DNA of 64,000 bases from Chelydra serpentina (Eukaryota; Chordata; Testudines; Chelydridae): contig JBAIAC010000261.1 in the NCBI GenBank assembly GCA_037349315.1, positions 310,001 to 374,000 of the forward strand, in the 5' to 3' direction. Position numbers and translations under genes: made by a program. Every line of letters begins with the position of its first letter. Within the stretch, counting starts at the first letter, position 1. This document shows, one piece after another, positions 13,050-22,654 of the stretch. The notes under the pieces were generated by a model. That model had not been told where the DNA came from and ran no database searches. It saw only the letters and a list, made by a program, of their open reading frames with translations.

Positions 13050-13793
13050 TGCTGGGCTGTGTTTCTGCTGGGTTACACTCAGAGCGCTCCTGTCTCCAGA
13101 GCATCCAGTGGCCTCACAGCAGCATGGGGGACACAATCCCTGCTCTGAGGCCAATCCTGCTGTCCTGGAGGCTGCTGGTCCTTTGGGGTCACTTTGCAGC
13201 ACAGTAGCAGCAGTTGGGTTCCCCCGAGGCCCTGAGATTTTCAGGGTCCTTTTTTCCCTCCACCTGGAGTGAACTCAGCTTTTCCCCCGTCCCAGACACT
13301 CCATGAAATAACTGTAGCAGCACTAAGGAGAAGGGGAGGGACCATCTCACTGGCAGGGCTGGATGGGCCCAGGGCCCCCTGCTCGTCCATTGGTTCCATT
13401 GCAGACGAGGACGGGTCCATGGAATTTGCCCCCCTGCTTTGCACAAGGGACAGAGACAGATCTCGCTGTTCCTGGGTCTGTGCAGAGAAAATTGTGCTTC
13501 TGTCTGAAAGAGAGGCGGGAAATGGCCCCATGGTGGGACAATATCCTCAGGATTAAGATCAAAGGACTCAGGCTGAGAACCGATTTAACTCCACTCATCT
13601 GGGATTTCACAAATTGTGTTCCATGGAGACGCTGGGACCTTGTGACATTGATCCAGACTCGGGGGGTTGGGCTGATTTAACTCCCTGGCCGGCCGCCGCC
13701 TCAGCCACCTCTTGCCCCATGGCCTAGGCTCTCGGCCCTCTGCTGATTGCTCCTTGCTGGATTGCCCAGAGCAAAAGGGAAGACGTGCAGGTC

Positions 13794-13865
13794 TAGCATA
13801 CAATGGTTTTGATCCATCAGCCACTGGGGTTTGGGCCCGGCCCACTTCTGCTGCGCCCCCCTGCT
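13794..13865 (-). pseudogene. Initiator tRNA-Met pseudogene (inverted arm)
   Basis: The minus strand reads AGCAGGGGGGCGCAGCAG and later GATGGATCAAAACCATTG and ATGCTA. The CCCATAACCC anticodon segment has become CCCAAACCCC, so CAT is lost. The flanks match the initiator-Met block in inverted orientation relative to 5,257, 14,225 and 29,843. Confidence 0.7.
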
Positions 13866-13980
13866 GGGTCTTCAGCCCCAGCTCCAGCATCCGGCCTAGC
13901 GCCCTGTGAGCTCCAGCGCTGGCAGGGAGATGCGCCGGCTGCTCGGAGCAGCCTTGGTAACAGCAGTTTTGTTTCTGTGT

Positions 13981-14054
13981 GTCTCTGTGGCGCAATGGGT
14001 CAGCGCGTTCAGCTGTTAACCGAAAGGCTGGTGGTTCGAGCCCACCCAGAGACG
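13981..14054 (+). tRNA. tRNA-Asn (anticodon GTT)
   Basis: A 74-nt cloverleaf has a perfect acceptor (GTCTCTG with CAGAGAC) and a G discriminator. The anticodon segment AGCTGTTAACCGAA gives GTT. The B box GTGGTTCGAGCCCAC is canonical. A TTTT run lies about 12 bases downstream. It sits between two oppositely oriented initiator-Met relics and appears intact. Confidence 0.9.
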
Positions 14055-14224
14055 GGAATAACCTGATTTTGATTCTTAAGGGACTGTTGTGCTTCTCAAA
14101 GGTGCCTCCCAGCAGCTGTTTGCCAGGGCCCCGGCCCAGCCTCCTGCACCGCTCCCTGCCCGTGCCAGAGCTCGCAAGGCACCAGCCTGGAGCCAGGGCC
14201 GCTGGGTGCTGCTTACGAAAAGCC

Positions 14225-14294
14225 AGCAGAGGGACACAGGGGAACTGTGCTGCGCCCATAACACAGAGGTGGATTAATCAAACCCTCTTCTGCT
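14225..14294 (+). pseudogene. Initiator tRNA-Met pseudogene (direct arm)
   Basis: It begins AGCAGAGGGACACAGGGG, keeps GCGCCCATAACACAGAGGT with a visible CAT, and ends CCCTCTTCTGCT. Stems are badly paired and the T loop reads GATTAATCAAAC. Downstream sequence (CTGCAAGCGAGGGGGCGG) is the shared initiator-Met block flank. Confidence 0.65.
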
Positions 14295-14384
14295 CGCACC
14301 GGGCCTCCCGCTTCCTACCCTGGGCCTGCAAGCGAGGGGGCGGCTTGCACAGTGCCAAGAGTCTCACCTGTGAGGCAGGAGGCG

Positions 14385-14830
14385 GCTGACGCCCGCAGCC
14401 TGCTGGGGAGCTCCCAGAAGTGATTAAGGGACAGAGACTCCTAAGTGCCCAGAGTAACTAGGGTTTGGGGTTCACGAGGCCGGTAAGGGGGTCGCTATGT
14501 CGGCCTTGTAACCCTGGGTGTCAGGTCGCTGTGCACCTTTGATCTAGAGCTCTGATCCCAACGACCGACCAGCAGCCCACAGCCTCACCCTGGGTCTGCC
14601 CCACCTGGTTACTCCTCACAGGCTGACCTGACCCCACTTCCAGCCCTGGATTTGCCCCCTAATCACCCTACTGCCACTCAGAGCCACAGCCGTGGAGGTG
14701 CTGACGGAGGGAGGGGTGACTCTGGGATGGGGTTCTTCTCTAAAGATGGCTGCAGAAAGGTGGGGCTCAGCTCAGTCAGCGACCTGCCCAGTTGCCTCGC
14801 TTACAGGGGATGCCGACATTTCTGTAAGTG
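14385..14830. repeat. Duplicated segment, partner at 56,822-57,270
   Basis: About 445 bp match 56,822-57,270 in direct orientation. The match starts at GCCTGCTGGGGAGCTCCC and ends near GGGGATGCCGACATTTCTGT. At both sites it follows an initiator-Met relic, which suggests the junction moved with that block. No gene is recognisable in it. Confidence 0.8.
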
Positions 14831-14919
14831 CATAAAGGGGGTGTTTGGCTTCCAAACGAATGTGAGAAATGTGGAATTATGAGGGGGAATTTCCATCCTT
14901 TCTCAAGTTGCAGTTCAGG

Positions 14920-14992
14920 GCCCCAGTGGTCTAATGGATAAGGCATTGGCTTCCTACGTTAGAGGTTGTGGGTTTAAGTCCCATCTGGGGTA
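14920..14992 (+). tRNA. tRNA-Arg (anticodon CCT)
   Basis: A 73-nt cloverleaf has acceptor GCCCCAG paired with CTGGGGT (one G-T) and an A discriminator. The D arm is GTCTAATGGATAAGGC, and the loop TTCCTAC gives anticodon CCT for AGG codons. The anticodon stem uses G-T pairs, and the B box GTGGGTTTAAGTCCCA has T in place of the usual C. It is probably functional or only mildly diverged. Confidence 0.75.
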
Positions 14993-15167
14993 AGAAACTT
15001 CTTTCTTCCTGTACATTGCAAAGAAACCTTGGTCTTATTTTCACCAAAGAACCTGGGAGATGTTGGAACACAAGGTCCAAGGTCTTGGGAACAATCCGTC
15101 AGAAATGTCATCTTCCACTCGACAAATGCTTTCTAGACCCATCAGTAGGAAACAGTTAATACTTTTC

Positions 15168-15412
15168 CACTGCTTGCATCCGATGAAGTGGGTATTCACC
15201 CACGAAAGCTTATGCTTCAATACCCTTGTTACTCTATAAGGTGCCACAGGACCTTTTGTAGCTTCTACAGTTAATACTAGTATCAGAGGGGGAGCCGTGT
15301 TAGTCTGGATCTGTAGAAGCAACAAAGGGTCCTGTGGCACCTTATAGACTAACAGAAGTATTGAAGCATAAGCTTTCGTGGGTCAATACCCACTTTTTCG
15401 GATGCAAGCAGT
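15168..15412. repeat. Inverted pair of dispersed repeats (about 100-bp arms)
   Basis: The left arm runs from CACTGCTTGCATCCGA through GGGTATTCACCCACG and TATAAGGTGCCACAGGACC. The right arm, from about 15,310, reads the same series reversed and ends GGATGCAAGCAGTGG. The two arms are separated by about 35 bp and could fold into a long hairpin. The repeat family also occurs at 7,195. Confidence 0.85.
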
Positions 15413-15576
15413 GGAAATGTCCAGGGGCGATATAAATGTGCAGGGAAGATTCAGGCTAGAGATAACGAGGTAAGCTTAATTAGGGAGTGTGAGGCCCTCT
15501 TCTAGCAGTTGAGGTGTGAACACCAAGGGAGGAGAAACTGCTTTTGTAGTTGGCGAGCCATTCATAGTCTTTGGGT

Positions 15577-15835
15577 AAGTCTATACTCACCCATCGCGTC
15601 GGAGGAGTCCAATCGATCTTCTGTGTTCGATTTATCGCATCTTCTCTAGACTCCCCCGTCGACGCTGGTAATCCTGCTCCATGAACGGAGCAGGCAGAGT
15701 CGACGGGGGAGCCTGCGCACCGCGTGTGGACCACAGGTAAGGTCGAACTAAGAGACTTCAACTTTAGCTACGTTATTAACCTAGCTGAAGTTGCGAATCT
15801 CAGTTCGACAGGGGGGTTTAGTGTAGACCAGCCCT
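15577..15835. repeat. MITE-like element with internal palindromes
   Basis: This 260-bp segment begins near GTCTATACTC and ends near TAGTGTAGACCA. Inside, ACTCCCCCGTCGAC and GTCGACGGGGGAG form an inverted pair, and CTGCTCC and GGAGCAG form another. The layout fits a non-autonomous DNA element. Target duplications were not established. Confidence 0.45.
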
Positions 15836-16111
15836 TTGTTTAGTCCTGAGCTGATGTTGTCAAAGCAGATCCTGAGAATAAGCAACGGTGTGAAAAGAAG
15901 AGCTTCACATGTGTGTTAGGTGTTAGTTAGGTTGTTCTAGCAAATTTAAAGAACATCCCAATGCCCGTAGAGTGATGCGGACACTGGCTGTTTCTGATCT
16001 TTTACTGAGAGCTCATTGAGAAATATTTTCCTTAATAATGTTATGGAATATCGCGTGGGCTGTGAAGGCACCATTCTTCCTGCTTTCAGCCTTCAAGACA
16101 ACATGGCTACA

Positions 16112-16376
16112 TTTCCCGCAGCCCCTTCTATCCCGCCCTGAGCTCCCCAGTCACCGCACTGCCAGTGCCCCTCACTCCCGACCCGCAGCCCCTTCTATCC
16201 CAGCCCTGAGCTCCCCAGTCACTGCTCTGCCGGTGCCCCTCACTCCCGACCCGCAGCCCCTTCTATCCCAGCCCTGAGCTCCCCAGTCACTGCTCTGCCG
16301 GTGCCCCTCACTCCCGACCCGCAGCCCCTTCTATCCCAGCCCTGAGCGCCCCAGTCACTGCTCTGCCGGTGCCCCT
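16112..16376. repeat. 68-bp minisatellite, about four copies
   Basis: Units start CCCGCAGCCCCTTCTATC and recur at 16,118, 16,185, 16,253 and 16,321, a spacing of 67-68 bp, with very few differences. The array ends where the LTR-like repeat starts. Open frames crossing it reflect repeat structure. Confidence 0.9.
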
Positions 16377-17066
16377 GTCACAGAGTCCCTGGGCGATGCT
16401 CTGGAACTGCTGCCTACGAAGCCAGTCAGGACTCTGGAGGAGGCTCCTCTCTCTGAGCCGACTGTCTCCAAGGCAAGAAGCTTCCCCAGCTTCGACCTTC
16501 CTGGGTCTAACCCTAACCCTCAGCATCCCCTTCTTCACCCAGCGGGGCTCGTGGGGAAGCCAGAGGGCACTGACCCCAACTCCACTGTCAGACGTGACTC
16601 TCAGCCGGAGTAAAACTGGAGGTTTATTAGATGACAGGAACAGGGTCTAAACCAGAGCTTGTAGGTACAGAGAACAGGACCCCTCAGTCAGGTCCGTCTT
16701 GGGTTGTGGGGAGGCCAGAGGTCCATCTGGACCTCCCTCCATGTTCCCAGCCAGCTCCAAACTCTCCAGCCCCACCTCTGCCTTTGTCTCCTTCCCAGGC
16801 CAGGAGATCACCTGATCCCTTTGTTCTCCAACACCTTCAGCCGGGACCTTTGCAGGGAAGGGGCCCAGGCTATGAGTTGCCAGGAGACAGGGTGTCGGCC
16901 ATGCTGTGTCATCACACTGGCCCTCTAGGGCTTTGCAACAGTCACACACCCTTATCCCACCACCTAGAGACTTAAGAAATGCAGAGGGGAAACTGAGGCA
17001 TAGGGGAAACTGAGGCACCCCCTCAGTATTCAGAGGAAACTTTAGGAACACTTCCACTTCGTTACA
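16376..17066 (+). mobile_element. LTR-like repeat, possible solo LTR
   Basis: The segment begins TGTCACAGAGTCCCTGGG and ends ACTTCGTTACA, giving the TG...CA ends expected of an LTR, over about 690 bp. I see no second LTR, primer-binding site or internal genes, and the flanking pentamers do not match. I assign it tentatively, from the ends and from recollection of similar turtle repeats. Confidence 0.35.
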
Positions 17067-17347
17067 CCCACCCTGAATGTTTGTTTAAATCACTTGGTGG
17101 TGGCAGCGTGCCGTTCAAGGACAAAAACGTGCCTTGGGGACGTTTTTATCCTAAACTGGTAAAAATAAGCTTAGGGGGAGTCTTTCATGCAGGTCCCCAC
17201 ATCTGTACCCTAGAGTTCAGAGTGAACCCTGACAACCTTCTTCCCAGGGCTCTAGCTGAACCCGGAGCATTGGCCAGAGCGGCCAAGAAGAGGCTCCAGC
17301 CCTGAAGGGAGCAGGACTTTCAGCACAAAGAGAAAACTTCACAAGCA

Positions 17348-17420
17348 CAACTATGAAGAGACTCGAACCCTCAATCGTCTCATCCGAAGTCAGACGCCTG
17401 ATCCATTAGGCCGCGCGGTC
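17348..17420 (-). tRNA. tRNA-Arg (anticodon TCG)
   Basis: A 73-nt minus-strand cloverleaf starts GACCGCGCGGCCTAATGG and has anticodon TCG in TGACTTCGGATGA. The B box GAGGGTTCGAGTCTC is good. Two acceptor pairs and one anticodon-stem pair are broken, mostly by changes that look like C-to-T decay. A TTTT run lies about 15 bases downstream. It is borderline functional. Confidence 0.7.
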
Positions 17421-17793
17421 ACACGGGAAAAGTCTCTCCAAGCCACTTCTTTGGAAAAGACGGACACTGTGTTTCTCGGCTCATCTACGGAGGGGACAGA
17501 GGCACTCTGGGCACAAGGAGTCGAGTTCCCAGCGAGATGTGAGACTCAGTTCTATGGAGCCAGGGGCAGGATTTGTCGGGAGGCTTAAACATGGGGGATT
17601 GGGGGGCAGAGGTCGGACCGGCTGTCTAGGTGCGGAGATTTAGTCGCACTGGGGCACAGGAGGGAGGAGCAGGAGGAATCCTGCTGATGGGCTGTGGCCA
17701 TGGAGAAAAAGAGGAAGGGCTCCTGGGACTTTTTTTTGCCCCTGTTTTACCTGCCTGCTCTTGTGGTGGAAGGGGGCAGCTGCACTCACTGAA

Positions 17794-17858
17794 CTGGGCT
17801 AGGTCGGTCAGTAGAGCATCAAGCTCCTAGTATGGGGTTCAAGCCCCATGTCTGGGCT
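17794..17858 (+). pseudogene. tRNA-Lys-like relic
   Basis: GGGCTAGGTCGGTCAGTAGAGC resembles a Lys A-box arm, and GGGGTTCAAGCCCCATG is a good T arm. The anticodon arm is shortened and the total is only about 65 bases, so no reliable anticodon can be named. Confidence 0.45.
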
Positions 17859-17869
17859 CTCAGCTTTTT

Positions 17870-18719
17870 AAGTTCCCTTGTGTGCCGGGAGCCAAATGAT
17901 CCCTGGTGGTGTCCAGAGCCACCCCTGGGTTCCCAGAAGCCCTGGCCATTTACTGGACAGGCCCCTTTCTCCTGCTGAGTCCTTAGGAGTCAGGAGAGAG
18001 GCTCACACCCACAGGAGCAGGCCCAGACAGCGCAGTCTGGGGCTGGCAGGAAGCACTGGGGGGCCAGGTGCTGAGAGACCCGAGGGGAGAGAGGGAGAGA
18101 AGCGATGAGGACAGAGTGCCAGTGTAAAGGGGGTTATGGTCCTGCTAGTGCAGCAAACTTTCCTGGCTTATCCACGACCCCGGTGGAATGGGCTAGAGAA
18201 AGGCCCTGAGTCCCCACTCCCACTCCCTCACCCAGAGGCAGCCTGACCTCGAGGACTCTCTGTCTACTCTCGTGTGTGGCAGAGTCCTCGTGACCCCGAC
18301 AAGGCTGGGCCCAGGATTCCTGGGGGGCTCGACCCCCAGTCGTGTTGTGGTCACTTAGTACAGGGGCTGGGGTGTCCCCACTCTGGGGTTCTCTCTCCGC
18401 TCTGGATGCTTCCCTGACCCACTGATCGTTGCATGTGCTTCAAGCAAATCCAATGGATTAAGGAGCAATCGATTTAAACCATAAGGAAAATGGGAACGGT
18501 TCAAGGGAAACACGTCACCTCGTTCTGTGGCTCAGGGATATCGCAAACAGCGTCTCTGGGACAGACGGGACGTTCACAGTCTCCCCCTCACATGGCCCAG
18601 GCCCTGGCTGTGGTGCAGGGATGCCACCGGTCGGACACTTGCTCTGGCGGTGGCCCCATGCCCTCAGGCTCTAGATGGCAGGACCCTTCCTCCCAGCTTC
18701 GGCCCCCATGTCGGGGTTA
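17870..18719. other. Unassigned spacer
   Basis: GC-rich sequence between the Lys-like relic and the hAT fragment. I recognise no exon, RNA gene or repeat family in it. Confidence 0.35.
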
Positions 18720-18960
18720 TGATCCCCCATTGAGGGCACGGAGGGAGCCCCACTCAGCCCTCGTCTGCCCCAGCTCTTCCCCAACCCTACCCTCAGCCTG
18801 GGCCCCTGGGTCCTGGCCCAGCCTCGTTCCCCTTACCTCTGTCCGCTCACCTCTCCCTAGGAAGCCACAACGCTGCCCCCAGCCCCAGTTCTCGACTGCG
18901 GCTTCGGAGGGGCCGCAGACACGGACAAGAGGGCACAGTGTGAAAAGTTTGGGGACCACT
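18720..18960 (-). mobile_element. Truncated hAT-type element
   Basis: The right edge reads AAGTTTGGGGACCACTG, the inverted form of the CAGTGGTCCCCAAA terminus also seen at 8,551. The preceding 200 bp (minus strand: GTGCCCTCTTGTCCGTG and onward) has the look of this family. The opposite end is not found, so the left limit is approximate. Confidence 0.5.
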
Positions 18961-19361
18961 GGATTAGGGTGACGTCCTCAATCACTTCTATGCAGTGCAA
19001 TAAAAGGTATTTCTCACCCACCTCGCCCCTCCATCAGGACGGACTCGGTATGTTCTGCCGCCCTTCACTCGGACAGGAAGGAGAATAATATTTCATTCCA
19101 CTCAATGCTACAGTGATTTGTAGCCCAACACCAGCCAGAACTGGTTCCTTTGGCAAAGCGGCCCCATCATGCTGCATACCCAGGCCGAGTAGGGGTGTCT
19201 GGGCAAACACGGTCTGGTCCTGAAGTCTTTCCCCAGGTCATCACTCGATGTGAGGTGGGAGCTCATCCAGACCCTGCTTACACTTGGTATTTAAAAACTC
19301 CTGAGTATCCCTATCTCTGCTGCTCTTAGATTTCTCCTCCTGTCCTTTTTTTGACAGCTCA

Positions 19362-19443
19362 GATGAGGTGGCCGAGTGGTTAAGGTGATGGACTGCTAAT
19401 CCATTGTGCTTTGCACGCATGGGTTCGAATCCCATCCTCATCG
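19362..19443 (+). tRNA. tRNA-Ser (anticodon GCT)
   Basis: An 82-nt type II cloverleaf has acceptor GATGAGG paired with CCTCATC and a G discriminator. The anticodon segment GGACTGCTAATCC gives GCT for AGC/AGU codons. The long variable arm TTGTGCTTTGCACGC and a canonical T arm GGGTTCGAATCCC are present. It appears intact. No strong T-run follows at once. A CR1 fragment begins about 50 bases downstream. Confidence 0.92.
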
Positions 19444-19489
19444 GATGCATTTAATCTTCTCCTTCCTTTAGAAGCAACCATCTCCCCTT

Positions 19490-20280
19490 TTGGTACAATG
19501 AGAGACCAAAGGGTAGGAATAAATGGTAAATTTTCACAATGGAGAGGGGTAACTAGTGGTGTTCCCCAAGGGTCAGTCCTAGGACCAATCCTATTCAACT
19601 TATTCATAAATGATTTGGAAGAAGGGGTAAACAGTGAGGTGGCAAAGTTTGCAGATGATACTAAGCTGCTCAGGATAGTTAAGACCAAAGCAGACTGTGA
19701 AGAACTACAAAAAGATCTCACAAAACTAAATGATTGGGCAATAAAATGGCAAATGACATTTAATGTGGCTAAATGTAAAGTAATGCACATTGGAAAAAAT
19801 AACCCCAACTATACATAGAATATGATGGGGGCTAATTTAGCTACAACTAATCAGGAAAAAGATCTTGGAGTCATCATGGATAGTTCTCTAAAGATGTCCA
19901 TGCAGTGTGCAGCGGCAGTCAAAAAAGCAAACGGGATGTTAGGAATCATTAAAATGGGATAGAGAATAAGACGGAGAATATCTTACTGCCCCTATACAAA
20001 TCCATAGTGCACCCACGTCTTGAATACTGCGTACAATTGTGGTCTCATCTCAAAAAGGATATATTGGCATTAGAAAAGGTTCAGAGAAGGGCAACTAAAA
20101 TGATTAGGGGTCTGGAACGGGTCCCATATGAGGAGAGATTAAAGGGGCTAGGACTTTTTAGCTTGGAAAAGAGGAGACTAAGGGGGGTATGATAGAGGTA
20201 TATAAAATTATGAGTGGTGTGGAGGAAGTGAATAAGGAAAAGTTATTTACTTGTTCCCATACTATAAGAACTAGGGGCTG
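19490..20280 (+). mobile_element. CR1 LINE 3' fragment, reverse transcriptase end
   Basis: The first 330 bases encode CR1 reverse-transcriptase motifs: SGVPQGSVLGPILFNLF, then FADDTK with the catalytic Asp pair, and CKVMHIGKNN. Later parts read like the CR1 C-terminal region ([27 protein letters not shown]) but in shifted frames with stops. It is a dead, 5'-truncated copy. Confidence 0.88.
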
Positions 20281-20282
20281 TG

Positions 20283-20313
20283 TGCATTACCCCACGTGGC
20301 CACCCGTCTCTGA
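20283..20313. repeat. Single partial unit of the 57-bp E-box minisatellite
   Basis: GTGCATTACCCCACGTGGCC followed by ACCCGT matches one half of the unit in the arrays at 45.5 and 61.5 kb. It abuts the end of the CR1 fragment. Confidence 0.6.
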
Positions 20314-20754
20314 AGGAAACGCTAGAAAGGAGCAGAAGCAAAGGGGCTGGGCAGGCTCCATAGGGGACACCCTCCTGGGCCCCGGCCAAGCCCTGTTGCT
20401 GGCAGAGAACAGCCGCCCCATCGCCACTCCTGAGTCAGCCACGTCTCGGGGCTCCCCAAACAGCCCCCACCAACCCCGGCCCCCTTTGGGGAGTGACTCG
20501 GGGCAGCAATTCCCCACCCGAACGAGGACAAAGGGCTGGAGATAAACTGGGGGGGGGGGAACATCCCAAATCAAGGGAGAATTTAAATGGCCGTTGGAGA
20601 CTGATGGAGAAAATGGGGCAAAAGAAGAGACGGGAGAGTCCGTCATTGTGGGATTTCTGTAGCCACATGTGGTGAGGGGAGAGCAAAGGGGAAGAAGCGG
20701 AGAGAGGATTGTGATCAGTGTGTGAGAGGGACGTGGCACAAGGGTGCAAACAGC

Positions 20755-21105
20755 GCCACACACAGACACTGACAGACACACACACACACACTATGACACA
20801 CACACTGACAGATACACAATGACACACACACCGACTCACACACATGGACACATAGACACACTGACACACACACAGTAACACACACACACACTGACACACA
20901 CACACAGTAACACACACACACAGTAACACACACACAGTAACTCACACACACAGACACACACACAGTACCACACACACACAGACACACACACACACAATGA
21001 CACACACACTGACAGATACACAATGACACACACACACCGACTCACACACACACACTGACACACACACACTAACACACACACACAGTAACACACACACACA
21101 CACAC
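20755..21105. repeat. CA-rich microsatellite tract
   Basis: About 350 bp of CACA with interruptions (GACACACACACTGACA, CAGTAACACACAC). The lead-in GTGGCACAAGGGTGCAAA also precedes the shorter CA tract near 24,120, so the two tracts share an origin. Open frames here are repeat artefacts. Confidence 0.92.
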
Positions 21106-21379
21106 AGACACTTTCTTCTCCCCCGGACTTTCCTGGCTCCCAGGGGACGCTCCACCCCCCACGTGTCCCACTGTCCTTCCGCCGCCCGCAGCTCCGGCTC
21201 GTCCCCCCGCCGCCCCCGGCCCCACACAGGGGAACCCCCCGGCCCCAGGCTCTGTCCCCACCCGGGTCCCGGCGTGGCCGGGGCCGAGCCCGGCTGCAGC
21301 TGAGCCCAGCAGCTCCGCGATCGCCCCGGCGGCTCCAGCGCTGCGGGAAACACGGGACCCCCCCGGGAGCCGCTGCTCA

Positions 21380-22020
21380 GCCCCGCCCCCGGCTCCCAAT
21401 GGAGCCAGAGCCCCGCCCCCAGGCGCTGCCCCGCCCCCGTCTCCCAATGGAGCCAGAGCCCCGCCCCCAGGAGCTGCCCCGCCCCGGGCTGTGCCAGAGC
21501 CCCGCCCCCAGGCGCTGCCCCGCCCCCGGGCTGTGCCAGAGCCCCGCCCCCAGGAGCAGCCCCGTCCCCGGATCCCAATGGGGCCAGAGCCCCGCCCCCA
21601 GGAGCTGCCCCGCCCCCGGCCTGTGCCAGAGCCCCGCCCCCAGGAGCAGCCCCGTCCCCGGATCCCAATGGGGCCAGAGCCCCGCCCCCAGAAGCTGCCC
21701 CGCCCCCGGCTCCCAATAGAGCCAGAGCCCCGCCCCCAGGCGATGCCCCGCCCGCGGGCTGTGCCAGAGCCCCGCCCCCAGGAGCTGCCCCACCCCCGGG
21801 CTGTGCCAGAGCCCCGCCCCGAGGCGCTGCCCCGCCACCGGGCTGTGCCAGAGCCCCACCCCCAGGAGCTGCCCCGCCCCCCGGCTCACAATGGAGCCAG
21901 AGCACCGCCCCCAGGCGCTGACCCGCCCCGCTCTGAGCCAGAGCTCCGCCCCCAGGCGCTGCCCCGCCCCCGGGCTGGCCAGAGCCCCGCCCCCAGGAGC
22001 AGCCCCGCCCCCAGGCTCTG
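21380..22020. repeat. GC-box-rich minisatellite (42-bp core)
   Basis: Units of about 42 bp, some longer, carry CCAGAGCCCCGCCCCCAGG and GCTGCCCCGCCCCCGG. Each unit has one or two CCCCGCCC GC boxes that could bind Sp1-type factors. The array lies directly upstream of the promoter of zinc-finger gene 2. Long proline-rich open frames crossing it in both directions follow from composition. Confidence 0.9.
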
Positions 22021-22039
22021 GGCTTTGAACTCCCAGCTC

Positions 22040-22180
22040 TCTGGCACTAGCACTGAGCACGCGCAGTAACAGCTGCTTAAAACTCTCCCTGAGCTGGGCG
22101 GAAGCGGCTCCCGGGGCAGGCTGGGAGATGTAGTTCCTGGCGCTCCTGAAGGGACCGGAAGTGACGTTGAAGGGTTTTGT
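22040..22180 (+). promoter_or_regulatory. CpG-rich promoter of KRAB-zinc-finger gene 2
   Basis: Three motifs typical of vertebrate CpG promoters occur within 120 bp. GAGCACGCGCAGT (22,055-22,067) resembles an NRF1 half site. CTGGGAGATGTAGTTCC (22,121-22,137) resembles the ZNF143/SBF motif in reverse. ACCGGAAGTGACGTT (22,154-22,168) joins an ETS site to a CRE-like core. No TATA box is apparent. The coding start of the zinc-finger gene lies 1.8 kb downstream. Binding and start site are inferred. Confidence 0.6.
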
Positions 22181-22426
22181 GTCTCCTGGCTCTGGGCATG
22201 TGCAGATCGGGGGGGGGGGGGGCTGAGACCCCCTCGGATTTACCGCTGCCCCCGGCCCTGGGGACCCCCCGCCCCGGCCCCTTTCTCCCCAGAGAGCCAC
22301 GAGCCGCACCCAGGGTGACCCCCCTCCCCCCCCCCCGAGCAGGTCTCTGCCCCTCCCCCACCGCACCCCATTGTCTCCCCACGGCTCTCACTGTGGGGGG
22401 GGGGGGTCGGGGGGGCTCTGGGGTCA

Positions 22427-22590
22427 CTGGCTGGGGGTCTGGGCTCTGGGCGGGTCTGGGGCCCCTGGCTGGGGGTCTGGGCTCTGGGCGGGTCTGGGGC
22501 CCCTGGCTGGGGGTCTGGGCTCTGTGGGGGTCTGGGGCCCCTGGCTCAGGGTCTGGGCTCTGGGGGGGGGTCGGGGGCCCCTGGCTGGGG
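22427..22590. repeat. 38-bp G-rich tandem repeat downstream of the promoter
   Basis: Units beginning CTGGCTGGGGGTCTGGGC recur at 22,427, 22,465, 22,503 and 22,541. The plus strand has dense G runs and can in principle form G-quadruplexes in the early transcribed region. Confidence 0.85.
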
Positions 22591-22654
22591 GCTGGGAATG
22601 TGACATCACCGATTCTGCTTTTCTCCCCTCTGGAAAACTGCGGAAACGTCCGGT

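Noticed and set aside
16503..16517. CTAACCCTAACCCT, telomere-like
   Set aside because: Only two units; chance occurrence inside an LTR-like repeat.
16376..17066. Complete endogenous retrovirus
   Set aside because: Only one LTR-like segment is visible; there are no internal genes, second LTR or primer-binding site.
20435..22366. Several 150-330 codon frames over the CA tract and GC-rich minisatellite
   Set aside because: Composition is extreme (Cys/Val from CA repeats, Pro/Arg/Gly from GC boxes), both strands are open, and no domain is recognisable.
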